Shown here in pieces: positions 1 through 5,983 of a stretch of 6,355 nucleotides of DNA. Every line of letters starts with the position of its first letter. The first letter of the stretch is position 1. Below the pieces are notes generated by a model, which did not search any database, had not been told where the DNA came from, and saw only the letters and a list, made by a program, of their open reading frames with translations. A program made the translations under genes and the position numbers. The stretch comes from Vicinamibacteria bacterium (GTDB lineage: Bacteria; Acidobacteriota; Vicinamibacteria; Vicinamibacterales; 2-12-FULL-66-21): assembly GCA_025937075.1 (NCBI GenBank), contig JAICSD010000268.1, positions 1 to 6,355 on the forward strand, in the 5' to 3' direction.

Positions 1-947
1 CGGTACTCGGCCGGCGTCGTCGCGCCGATGCAGCGGATCTCGCCGCGCGAGAGCGCCGGCTTGAGGATGTTCGCGGCGTCGAGCGAGCCTTCCGCGGATC
101 CCGCGCCGACGAGCGTGTGCAGCTCGTCGATGAAGACGATGATGTTCGGGTTCTCGGTCAGCTCCTTCATGATCGCCTTGAGGCGCTCTTCGAACTGACC
201 GCGGTACTTGGTGCCCGCCACGATGAGCGAAATATCCAGCGCCAGAATGCGCTTATCGGCGAGGAAGTGCGGGACGTCGCCGTAGACGATCTTCTGCGCG
301 AGCCCCTCGACGATGGCCGTCTTGCCGACGCCCGGTTCGCCGATGAGCACCGCGTTGTTCTTGGTCCGGCGGCACAGGACCTGCTGAACTCGCTCGAGCT
401 CCGTATGCCGGCCAACCAGCGGGTCGAGCTGGCTTTTCATGGCCGCTTCGGTCAAGTCCCTCGAGAACTCGGCCAGGAGCGGCGTCTCCTTCACGCGGGT
501 GAGCGTAGTCTTTTCGTTGAGGAGCGCGACGATGTCCTCGCGGACCGTGTTGAGCCGCATCCCCTTCTCCATGAGGATGGTGGCGGCCACGGACCGCTCC
601 TCGCGGAGGATGCCCAGCAGCAGGTGCTCGGTCCCGATGTAGTTGTGCAGCAGCCGGTCCGCCTCTTCGGCAGCGAACTGCAGCACGCGCTTCGTTTCGG
701 CGCTGAAGGGAATCTCGACCGATGTCGAGACCTTCTCGCGGAAGACGGTGCGGCCTTCGATTTCCTTGCGAATGCTTTCGAGAGAGAGATGAGACCGCGC
801 GAAAATCCGACTCGTCAGCCCCTTGCCCTCGCGAATCAGTCCCAGGAGGAGATGCTCGGTTTCAATCGAAATGCTTCCGAGCTGGGAAGCTTCGTAGCGC
901 GCGAAGAACAACACGCGCCGGGCTCGTTCCGTGTAGCGTTCGAACAT
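1..947 (-). CDS. clpC: ATP-dependent Clp protease ATP-binding subunit ClpC, N-terminal part (cut by left edge)
   Basis: The reverse complement from ATG at 945-947 reads without a stop to the left edge, giving 315 codons of a protein that normally has about 800. Residues 1-145 form the double Clp N-domain, with the repeated TEHLLLG motif at about 30-36 and 106-112. The first AAA+ module follows: VGR box at 178-180, Walker A GEPGVGKT at 203-210, aromatic pore loop KYRG at 247-250, and Walker B IIVFIDE at 269-275. ClpC is a cytoplasmic hexameric unfoldase that feeds substrates to ClpP. The C-terminal half (middle domain, second AAA+ module, ClpP-binding loop) lies outside, so ClpC is preferred over ClpA or ClpB on N-domain style and the linker. 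The start is supported by an AGGA six bases upstream and by a promoter at 1002-1030, so the gene is probably transcribed on its own. Confidence 0.95.
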   Translation of the reverse strand, partial: MFERYTERARRVLFFARYEASQLGSISIETEHLLLGLIREGKGLTSRIFARSHLSLESIRKEIEGRTVFREKVSTSVEIPFSAETKRVLQFAAEEADRLLHNYIGTEHLLLGILREERSVAATILMEKGMRLNTVREDIVALLNEKTTLTRVKETPLLAEFSRDLTEAAMKSQLDPLVGRHTELERVQQVLCRRTKNNAVLIGEPGVGKTAIVEGLAQKIVYGDVPHFLADKRILALDISLIVAGTKYRGQFEERLKAIMKELTENPNIIVFIDELHTLVGAGSAEGSLDAANILKPALSRGEIRCIGATTPAEY

Positions 948-953
948 CCGGAG

Positions 954-957
954 TCCT
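954..957 (-). promoter_or_regulatory. Ribosome binding site of clpC
   Basis: On the minus strand AGGA lies six bases before the clpC ATG (945-947). It fixes the start at this methionine, which also matches the usual ClpC beginning ([10 protein letters not shown]). Confidence 0.7.
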
Positions 958-1001
958 ATGTGTAAGGGACTTGGCTCGAGGGCATCGCCAGCCTTGCTCG
1001 T

Positions 1002-1030
1002 ATTATACGGCAAAGCTTGGCCCCGGCCAA
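1002..1030 (-). promoter_or_regulatory. Sigma-70-type promoter for clpC
   Basis: Reading the minus strand, a -35 box TTGGCC (1030-1025) is separated by exactly 17 bases from a perfect -10 box TATAAT (1007-1002). Transcription would start near 995 and give a leader of about 50 bases before the clpC ATG. This is the only near-consensus promoter noticed in the window. No CIRCE or CtsR-like operator was recognised beside it. The rest of the 948-1192 gap holds only the clpC ribosome site and weak hairpins. Confidence 0.7.
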
Positions 1031-1167
1031 CGCCTTTCTACTGTGTAAGTACGTTTCGGAGCGAGAGTTATCGCTCTGTAGGGTTAGACGCGCGGGACGT
1101 GCGGGCCGGTTCTTCACCTTGGCCGCTCATCGACACGCGGCATCATCGGCACAGCCCTCCTGCAAGA

Positions 1168-1188
1168 GGCACGTGCGATCTTCGTGCC
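1168..1188 (-). terminator. Weak terminator-like hairpin after the RidA-family gene
   Basis: GGCACG and CGTGCC form a perfect six-base inverted repeat around a nine-base loop, four bases past the stop codon at 1193-1195. The bases after it on the minus strand (TCTTGCAG) are only slightly T-rich, so intrinsic termination is uncertain. Confidence 0.3.
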
Positions 1189-1192
1189 GCGC

Positions 1193-1579
1193 TCAGGTGA
1201 GGATGGCTTCGGCTTCGATCTCCACGAGCATGTCCTGATCGATCAGCCGGCTCACCTCCACCATCGTCGTCGCCGGGCGGCCCGCGGAAAAGACCTCGCC
1301 GTGCGCCCGGCCGATCACTTCCCAGTCCCTGACGATATTCGTCACGTAAATGCGCGTTCTGACGACGTGTTCGAGCGATCCGCCGGCCTGTTCGAGCGCG
1401 CGCCGGATGTTCTGGAGTGTCTGGAGGGTCTGCGCGCGGGCGTCGCCCCGGCCGACCAGCGCGCCGTCAGGCCCCGTGGCGGTCGTCCCGGAGACGTGGA
1501 CGACGGTGCCGACCTTCACCGCGCGGGAGTAGCCGACAACGGGCTCCCATTTCGTGCCGCTGGAGATGTTCTGCCGCAT
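1193..1579 (-). CDS. RidA family (YjgF/YER057c/UK114) protein, non-archetypal subgroup
   Basis: The gene encodes 128 residues, the usual length of the family; it begins [13 protein letters not shown] and ends EIEAEAILT. Conserved features visible are [15 protein letters not shown] residues near 25-35, the QTLQTLQNI helix, VVRTRIYVT, and [11 protein letters not shown] near the C-terminus. RidA proteins are small cytosolic trimers; classical ones hydrolyse reactive enamine/imine intermediates from PLP enzymes. In E. coli RidA the matching segment is PARSCVEV, whose arginine binds the substrate carboxylate. Here that position is threonine, so classical imine deaminase activity is doubtful and the role is unknown. 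The frame could extend upstream to an ATG at 1663, but those extra residues do not resemble the family and would cross a hairpin, so 1579 was chosen. The ribosome site is poor (GGGA eleven bases upstream). Confidence 0.9.
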   Translation of the reverse strand: MRQNISSGTKWEPVVGYSRAVKVGTVVHVSGTTATGPDGALVGRGDARAQTLQTLQNIRRALEQAGGSLEHVVRTRIYVTNIVRDWEVIGRAHGEVFSAGRPATTMVEVSRLIDQDMLVEIEAEAILT

Positions 1580-1629
1580 ACCACAAAGTTTCCCACGATT
1601 ACGCAGACATTGCCGTAGGTGGGCGGCGC

Positions 1630-1658
1630 CGGATGATCCGCGAATCCGGATCCATCCG
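1630..1658. repeat. Strong inverted repeat upstream of the RidA-family gene
   Basis: The left arm CGGATGATCCG (1630-1640) pairs with the right arm CGGATCCATCCG (1647-1658), with one bulged base and a six-base loop. It lies in the leader of the RidA-family gene, just behind the terminator-like hairpin at 1670-1698. No T-run follows on either strand. It could be an operator, an mRNA structure or a degenerate repeat; the sequence does not decide. Confidence 0.5.
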
Positions 1659-1669
1659 TACAAGGAAAT

Positions 1670-1698
1670 GGGTCACAGGCTCTGTCAGCCTATGACCC
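1670..1698 (-). terminator. Hairpin terminator after the small exported-protein gene
   Basis: GGGTCACAGGC (1670-1680) and GCCTATGACCC (1688-1698) form an eleven-base stem with one non-Watson-Crick position and a seven-base loop. On the minus strand it lies 31 bases past the stop of the gene at 1730-2134 and is followed by ATTTCCTT, a broken T-tract. On the plus strand it is followed by GTTTT. It probably ends the transcript of the small exported protein. Confidence 0.6.
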
Positions 1699-1701
1699 GT
1701 T

Positions 1702-1727
1702 TTCCGCGTCTTCCGCGTCGTCCGCGG
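1702..1727. repeat. Short tandem repeat, 9-base unit TTCCGCGTC
   Basis: TTCCGCGTC occurs twice head to tail (1702-1710 and 1711-1719), followed by a degenerate third copy. It fills the space between the terminator hairpin and the stop codon of the small exported-protein gene. No function is evident. Confidence 0.5.
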
Positions 1728-1729
1728 CC

Positions 1730-2134
1730 CTACTTCGATGGGGCCGCGCTGGTCCTGACCTGGACGCTGGCGGCGTGCTTCTTGTCCCCCATGTCGTGGT
1801 AGCGGACCGTGACGGTGTCGCCCACGTGCACGAAGTCGGTGATCTGGGTGGCCTTCTTCTCGCCCTTCATCTCGGCCGTCTTGTGGCTGGCGCCGCGCGC
1901 CTGCACGTTCGTCTCGTTGTCGACGGCGAACGTCATGTCGCCCGACTTGGCCTTGACGGTCAGCGAATCCCCGGTAACGGCCGACACGGTGCCGTTCGCG
2001 GTCATCGTCTTGGACGACGACTTGCCGGTGTCGGTCTTCTCGGCCGGCTTCGCCGTCGGCTGGGTGGCCTGGGCGAACGCCGGGATCGCGCTCAGGAGCA
2101 GGGCCCCGACGAACACTGTTACTACCCGTCTCAT
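1730..2134 (-). CDS. Small exported protein of unknown function, DUF5666-like
   Basis: The gene encodes 134 residues. The N-terminus (MRRVVTVFVGALLLSAIPAFA) has two arginines, a hydrophobic stretch and an AFA|Q site, a typical signal peptide with cleavage after about residue 21. A low-complexity linker rich in Thr, Lys, Pro and Ser follows (22-45). A compact beta-rich domain then begins NGTVSAVTGDSLTVKAKSGD and ends VGDTVTVRYHDMGDKKHAASVQV. The pattern 'G-V-x-x-V-x-x-x-S-L-T-V' with a later 'V-G-D-x-V-x-V-x-Y' resembles DUF5666-type small beta-barrel modules; this is recall, not a search. The mature protein probably sits in the periplasm. There is a very strong ribosome site, a hairpin terminator, and it stops at TAG. 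Its proximity to lolD says little about function, since there is no lipobox cysteine. Confidence 0.85.
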   Translation of the reverse strand: MRRVVTVFVGALLLSAIPAFAQATQPTAKPAEKTDTGKSSSKTMTANGTVSAVTGDSLTVKAKSGDMTFAVDNETNVQARGASHKTAEMKGEKKATQITDFVHVGDTVTVRYHDMGDKKHAASVQVRTSAAPSK

Positions 2135-2139
2135 GTGAA

Positions 2140-2146
2140 CCTCCTC
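2140..2146 (-). promoter_or_regulatory. Strong ribosome binding site GAGGAGG
   Basis: GAGGAGG lies five bases before the ATG at 2132-2134. It is the best Shine-Dalgarno sequence in the window, suggesting that the small exported protein is made at high level, in contrast to the poor sites before lolD, lysS and the RidA-family gene. Confidence 0.8.
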
Positions 2147-2156
2147 AGTTGCCCAA

Positions 2157-2172
2157 CATGCGGCACCGCATG
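2157..2172. repeat. Perfect short palindrome between lolD and the exported-protein gene
   Basis: CATGCGG and CCGCATG are perfect inverted seven-base arms two bases apart, in the 71-base gap after the lolD stop (2206) and just before the ribosome site of the next gene. No T-run follows, so it is a poor terminator. It could be an operator or a leader hairpin. Confidence 0.35.
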
Positions 2173-2205
2173 GCGCCGGACCAAAGAGCCACCTATTCTG
2201 TCAGA

Positions 2206-2883
2206 TCACGAAATTTCGCGCAGCTTGCCGTCTTCCAGCCGCAGGACGCGGTCGCAGGCCGCGGCCAGCCGCGGATTATGGGTCGCGATGATGGATGTGA
2301 GGCCGCGTTCACGGTGCATCTCGCGCAGCAGCTCGTGCAGCGACCCGGCGGTGTGTTCGTCGAGATCGCCGGTCGGCTCATCCGCGAGCAGGACGGAGGG
2401 CTCCATCACGAGCGCGCGCGCGATCGCCACCCGCTGCTGTTCACCGCCTGACAGCATGCCCGGCTTGTGGACGAGGCGATCGGCCAAGCCGACGCGATCC
2501 AGCAGCAGACGTGCCCGCGATTCACGCTCGTCGGCCGGCCGCCGGCCGATGCGCATCGGCATGCCCGCGTTCTCGAGCGCGCTGAACTCCGGCATCAGGT
2601 GATGGAACTGAAAGACGAACCCGACGTGGCGGTTCCGGAACGCGACGAGATCCGCCGGGCGCATCGACGACACGTCGGCGTCGCCGATGCGGATCGTGCC
2701 CGCGTCGATCGTATCCAGGCCGCCGAGCACGTGCAGCAGCGTGCTCTTGCCGACGCCTGACGCGCCGACAACCGCGACCATCTCGCCCTTCGCCGCGGAG
2801 AACGAGAGCTGACGCAGGACCGCGAGCGTCGCCGTGCCCACGACGTAGCTCTTGTCGATGTCGGTGACTTCAATGAAGGGCAT
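2206..2883 (-). CDS. lolD: Lipoprotein-releasing ABC transporter ATP-binding protein LolD
   Basis: The gene encodes 225 residues, the family's usual length, with every ABC ATPase motif intact: Walker A GASGVGKS at 40-47, Q-loop glutamine at 92 in FVFQFHHLMPEFSALEN, signature LSGGEQQR at 144-151, Walker B VLLADEP with catalytic glutamate 169, the D-loop, and H-loop histidine 202. The FQFHHLMPEFSALEN stretch is typical of LolD rather than the related FtsE or MacB. LolD sits on the cytoplasmic face of the inner membrane and powers the release of lipoproteins towards the outer membrane. The partner permease gene lies just upstream. No Shine-Dalgarno sequence is visible before the ATG, unusual for this window, and a palindromic element occupies most of the 242-base gap to lolC. 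It ends at TGA. Confidence 0.93.
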   Translation of the reverse strand: MPFIEVTDIDKSYVVGTATLAVLRQLSFSAAKGEMVAVVGASGVGKSTLLHVLGGLDTIDAGTIRIGDADVSSMRPADLVAFRNRHVGFVFQFHHLMPEFSALENAGMPMRIGRRPADERESRARLLLDRVGLADRLVHKPGMLSGGEQQRVAIARALVMEPSVLLADEPTGDLDEHTAGSLHELLREMHRERGLTSIIATHNPRLAAACDRVLRLEDGKLREIS

Positions 2884-2930
2884 ACAGTTGCATGTATAAA
2901 CGTCGGCGATTCGGATAGGGAGCCGCCGCT

Positions 2931-3112
2931 GTCACGATCTCACGCAGAGACCGCAGCGGAGCAGAGCACGCGGACGATATGAAGCGTTTGGCGCCGCGCT
3001 CCGGGGCCGGCGCAGCCGGACCGCCGTACGTCACGTGTTGCGTCAAGCGAAACACTTCTCGTTGCTTGCGTCCTCTGCTCTTCCGCGCCCCTGCGTGAGA
3101 TCTGTCCGTGAC
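2931..3112. repeat. 182-base imperfect palindrome, REP/MITE-like, between lolC and lolD
   Basis: The two ends are inverted copies. GTCAC (2931-2935) matches GTGAC (3108-3112). GATCTCACGCAG (2936-2947) matches CTGCGTGAGATC (3091-3102) perfectly. GAGCAGAG (2959-2966) matches CTCTGCTC (3073-3080). Further in, GAAGCGTTT (2981-2989) pairs with AAACACTTC (3050-3058) with one mismatch, and the centre holds CCGG-rich inverted repeats. There is no coding sequence inside. The CACGCAGAG..CTCTG..CTGCGTG end type resembles repeats often seen in environmental bacterial genomes, from memory. It is probably a non-autonomous repeat inserted in the lol operon and transcribed as a long hairpin. Confidence 0.7.
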
Positions 3113-3125
3113 ACGCCCGGCGCCG

Positions 3126-4355
3126 CTACTGATAGCGCAGCGCCTGCGCCGGATCGAGCTTCGACGCCTGGCGCGACGGGTAGATCGTCGCGAGAAAGCA
3201 AATGAGAATCGCCGAGGCGATCACCGCGAGGAAATCCTGCGGCAGCAGCGTGAACGGCACGTACGAAATCTGATAGACGTCGATCGGGACGTGGATCAGG
3301 CGGTAGCGATCGAGGATGTAAATGATGATCACGCCCCCGAGTGCGCCCGCACCCGTCCCCACCAGCCCGATGATCAGTCCCTGCAGCATGAAGATCCGGC
3401 GGATGCTCGCCGCGGAGCTGCCCATCGTCTTCAGGATGGCGATGTCGCGGCTCTTCTCCATGACGAGCAGCACGAGCGACGCAATGATGTTCAGCGCGGC
3501 CACCATCACGATGAGGCCAATCGTGATCGAGATCGCCATCTTCTCCAGCCAGAGCGCCGAAAAGAGCGACTTGTTCATGTCGGCCCAGTCCTGCGTCATG
3601 TACTCGGCGCCGAGCGTCTCGGGGATCGAATCGGCGACGGCGCGGGCGGCGAACATGTCGTCGAGCCGCAGTTGAATGAAGCCGGGACGATCCTGTCCGG
3701 TCAGGCGTTCGGCGACCGGCAGCGACGTCAGTCCGTATTCGCTGTCGAATTCGTACAGACCGAGGCTGAACGTGCCGACGACCTTGAAGTCGCGGCGGCG
3801 CGTCAGCGGTCCCATCGGGGTCAGCGTCGTCTCGGAGCTGATCACCTTGACCGCGTCTCCGACGTTGACACCGAGGCTTTCCGCAACATCCTTGCCGAGG
3901 ATGATGCCGTCCAGCTGATCCTCGGCGGGCTGGACGGCTTCGAGCGTTCCGGATCGCATGGCGCGCTGGATATCCGTCACCGTCGGCTCGAGCACCGGGT
4001 CGATGCCTTTGACCGTGATGAATGCATCGCCTCGTCCGCTCGAGACGAGCGCCTTGCCCAGCACGCCGGGCGCAGCGCCGATGACGTGCGGCAGCTTGCG
4101 CAGCTTGTCGATCTCCGCGTGATAGTCCCTGATCCCCTCACCGGTCTTGAACACGTAGACATGCGCGGAGGACCCGACGATGCGGTCGCGGAGCTCGCCC
4201 TGGAGGCCCGTCATCAGAGCGAGCGCGATCAGGAGCGCCATCACGCCGACCGTGACGCCGAGCACGGAGATGAGCGAGATGAGCGAGATGAACGCCTGCT
4301 TGCGCGGCGCCAGCAGATAGCGGAAAGCGACGAAGGCCTCGAACGGCAGATCCAT
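3126..4355 (-). CDS. lolC: LolC/LolE-type lipoprotein-releasing permease
   Basis: The gene encodes 409 residues, about the usual 400-415. It begins [15 protein letters not shown] and ends DPAQALRYQ, both characteristic of the LolC/E family. Membrane segment 1 spans about 22-47. A large periplasmic MacB-type domain covers 50-265, and three further membrane segments lie at about 273-298, 321-348 and 373-393 (FtsX domain). The cytoplasmic loop EKSRDIAILKTMGSS at 300-314 is the coupling helix that contacts LolD. The protein extracts outer-membrane lipoproteins from the inner membrane. Only one permease gene is seen; in organisms with a single LolC/E protein it is thought to act as a homodimer. 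The start overlaps the lysS stop by one base (TGATG), which points to translational coupling. It ends at TAG. Confidence 0.93.
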   Translation of the reverse strand: MDLPFEAFVAFRYLLAPRKQAFISLISLISVLGVTVGVMALLIALALMTGLQGELRDRIVGSSAHVYVFKTGEGIRDYHAEIDKLRKLPHVIGAAPGVLGKALVSSGRGDAFITVKGIDPVLEPTVTDIQRAMRSGTLEAVQPAEDQLDGIILGKDVAESLGVNVGDAVKVISSETTLTPMGPLTRRRDFKVVGTFSLGLYEFDSEYGLTSLPVAERLTGQDRPGFIQLRLDDMFAARAVADSIPETLGAEYMTQDWADMNKSLFSALWLEKMAISITIGLIVMVAALNIIASLVLLVMEKSRDIAILKTMGSSAASIRRIFMLQGLIIGLVGTGAGALGGVIIIYILDRYRLIHVPIDVYQISYVPFTLLPQDFLAVIASAILICFLATIYPSRQASKLDPAQALRYQ

Positions 4356-5866
4356 CACGCGCGCGGCCGCATCAGCGGGAACAGGATGACGTCGCGGATC
4401 GACGGACTGTCCGTGAGCAGCATCACGAGGCGATCGATCCCGACGCCTTCGCCCGCTGTGGGCGGCAGCCCGTACTCGAGCGCGCGGACGTAGTCTTCGT
4501 CCATCGCGTGCGCTTCCTGGTCCCCCTCGGCGCGCACGGCGATCTGCGCTTCGAAGCGGCGGCGCTGCTCGGCGGGATCGTTCAGCTCGCTGAACGCGTT
4601 GGCGACCTCGAAGCCGCCGATGTACAGCTCGAAGCGTTCGACCGTCTCCGGGTCGTCCGCGCGCTGCTTCGACAACGGCGAGACTTCCGTCGGAAAGTCG
4701 TAGACGAACGTCGGCTGGATCAACGAGTCCTCGGTGAGGCGCTCGAAGATCTCCGTGACAATCTTGCCGACGCCCCAGGACGGGTGCAGCTCGAGGCCGA
4801 GCTGACGCGCGATGGCGGCCGCCGGCTCGCGCGATCGGAGATCGCCGGGCGGCACCGGGGTTCGCAGCCGTTCGGACGCGGCCTCCCGCGCGCCGTCGCG
4901 CAGCGAGATGCGCCGATACGGCGGCGCGAGCGAGATGTCGTGCTCGCCAAACCGGACGCGATCGGTCCCGATCGCCTCGCGCGCGACGCCGGCGATCATC
5001 TCCTCGGTCATCTGCATCAGCTCGCGGTACTCGCTGAACGCCTGATAGAACTAGAGCATCGTGAACTCGGGGTTGTGCTGGGTCGAGATCCCCTCGTTCC
5101 GGAAGTTCCGGTTGATCTCGTAGACGCGCTCGAGGCCGCCGACGACCAGCCGCTTCAAGTACAGCTCGGGCGCGATGCGCAGGAACAGCTGCATGTCGAG
5201 CGTGTTGTGGTGCGTGACGAACGGGCGCGCGAGCGCGCCGCCGGCGAGCGGCTGCATCATCGGCGTCTCGACCTCGAGATACCCGCGGGCGTTCAAAAAC
5301 GTGCGCACCGCCGCCAGCACGCGGCTGCGGATCTCGAAAACCCGCCGCGAATCCGGATTCACGATCAGATCGAGATAGCGCTGGCGATACCGGATCTCGA
5401 CGTCCTGCAGGCCGTGCCACTTCTCCGGCAGCGGGATGAAGCACTTCGCCAGGAACTCCAGCTTCGATGCCCAGATCGTCAGCTCGTTCGTCTTCGTCCG
5501 GAACAAATGCCCTTCGAGCCCGACGTAGTCGCCGAAATCCAGCAGCTTGAAGATCGCGAATTCGCGTTCGCTGAGCGAGTCCTTGCGGATGTACACCTGA
5601 ATCCGCGCGCGTCCGTCCGAGATGACGAGGAAGTTGGCCTTGCCGAAGCTTCGAATCGCGATGATCCGGCCCGCCGTCCGCGTCTGCACGCGCTCGGCGT
5701 CCAGCGCTTCCCCTGTCTTGGCGGCGTGCGCATCCACGAGCGCCGCCACCGTCTCCGTGCGCTCGAACGCGTGCGGGTAGACGTCGACGCCGAGCTGCTG
5801 CAGCTCCTCGAAGTTGGCGCGTCGCTGCCGGAGCTGATCGGATTCCTTGAGATGCTCTTCCATCAT
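4355..5866 (-). CDS. lysS: Lysyl-tRNA synthetase (class II), interrupted by in-frame TAG at codon 272
   Basis: The frame is 503 codons from ATG 5864-5866 to TGA 4355-4357, the normal length of bacterial LysRS, which charges tRNA-Lys in the cytoplasm. The OB-fold anticodon-binding domain lies at about 64-140. Motif 1 is around 178-203 ([15 protein letters not shown] then [10 protein letters not shown]), motif 2 is [19 protein letters not shown] at 253-271, and motif 3 is [18 protein letters not shown] at 466-483. Codon 272 is TAG where the family has glutamate (FTMLEFYQAY); after it the same frame continues [11 protein letters not shown] and is conserved to the end. Nothing is lost or shifted, so a single T-for-G change explains it. 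As read, translation gives a 271-residue fragment lacking most of the catalytic domain. The ribosome site is weak, and two ATGs in tandem (5864 and 5861) could serve. Confidence 0.93.
5051..5053 (-). other. In-frame amber codon replacing the conserved motif 2 glutamate of lysS
   Basis: The plus strand has CTA here, read TAG on the coding strand. CTC (GAG, Glu) would restore the family consensus FTMLEFYQA. The neighbouring codons on both sides are conserved and in frame, so only one base, plus-strand position 5053, is aberrant. Confidence 0.9.
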
Positions 5867-5878
5867 TTGCGTGCCACG

Positions 5879-5959
5879 CGCCGACGGCGAATCACGAAGA
5901 TCTCGAAGAACACGAAGACATCTTCGTACCTTCGTGGCCTTCGTGGCTAGCCCTCGGCC
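5879..5959. repeat. Palindromic repeat of CTTCGTGG type between nusB and lysS
   Basis: The left half 5893-5918 holds CACGAAGA, CTCGAAGA and CACGAAGA in near-tandem order. The right half 5921-5945 carries the inverted series TCTTCGT, CCTTCGTGG, CCTTCGTG. Only two bases separate the halves. Outside them GCCGACGGC (5880-5888) faces GCCCTCGGC (5950-5958), extending the palindrome to about 80 bases. It would fold into one long hairpin on the nusB-lysS transcript. CTTCGTGG-type repeats recur in environmental bacterial genomes, from memory. No T-run follows, so it is not a typical terminator. Confidence 0.65.
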
Positions 5960-5981
5960 GTGATCAGTCGTCGGCCGTGAT
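5954..5981. repeat. Direct repeat of 11 bases next to the nusB stop
   Basis: TCGGCCGTGAT occurs at 5954-5964 and again at 5971-5981, a 17-base period, right after the nusB stop codon. The first copy overlaps the outer arm of the palindrome at 5879-5959. It may be a duplication from insertion of that element. Confidence 0.5.
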
Positions 5982-5983
5982 TG

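Noticed and set aside
1059..1076. Small hairpin GAGCGA / TCGCTC in the clpC upstream region
   Set aside because: It has only six base pairs and no T-run on either strand, and lies upstream of the promoter. It is too weak to call a terminator or an operator.
1580..1663. RidA-family gene starting at the ATG at 1661-1663
   Set aside because: The 28 extra residues are unlike the family, which begins near [13 protein letters not shown], and they would encode through the hairpin at 1630-1658.
117..2602. Plus-strand open frames at 117-965, 1184-1618 and 1775-2602
   Set aside because: They mirror clpC, the RidA-family gene, the exported-protein gene and lolD, and show no recognisable protein motif.
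2870..3055. 61-codon minus-strand open frame inside the lolC-lolD gap
   Set aside because: It runs through the palindromic element, overlaps the lolD start and has no ribosome site or recognisable motif.
5051..5053. Genome-wide reassignment of TAG to an amino acid
   Set aside because: nusB, lolC and the exported-protein gene end with TAG at the expected family or domain ends, so TAG works as a stop in this genome.
3126..5444. A 772-residue reading frame extending lolC upstream through lysS
   Set aside because: The part before residue M at 4355 is the out-of-frame shadow of lysS. The LolC start MDLPFEAF at 4355 matches the family.
4355..5866. A true split LysRS encoded as two separate proteins
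   Set aside because: The break falls inside motif 2 with no spacer, no ribosome site and no lost residues. A single-base change is far simpler.
3108..5950. Long plus-strand open frames opposite lolC and lysS (3108-4493 and 4508-5950)
   Set aside because: They are low-complexity, rich in Arg, Asp, Glu and His, and lie opposite genes with clear family motifs. High GC produces such antisense frames.
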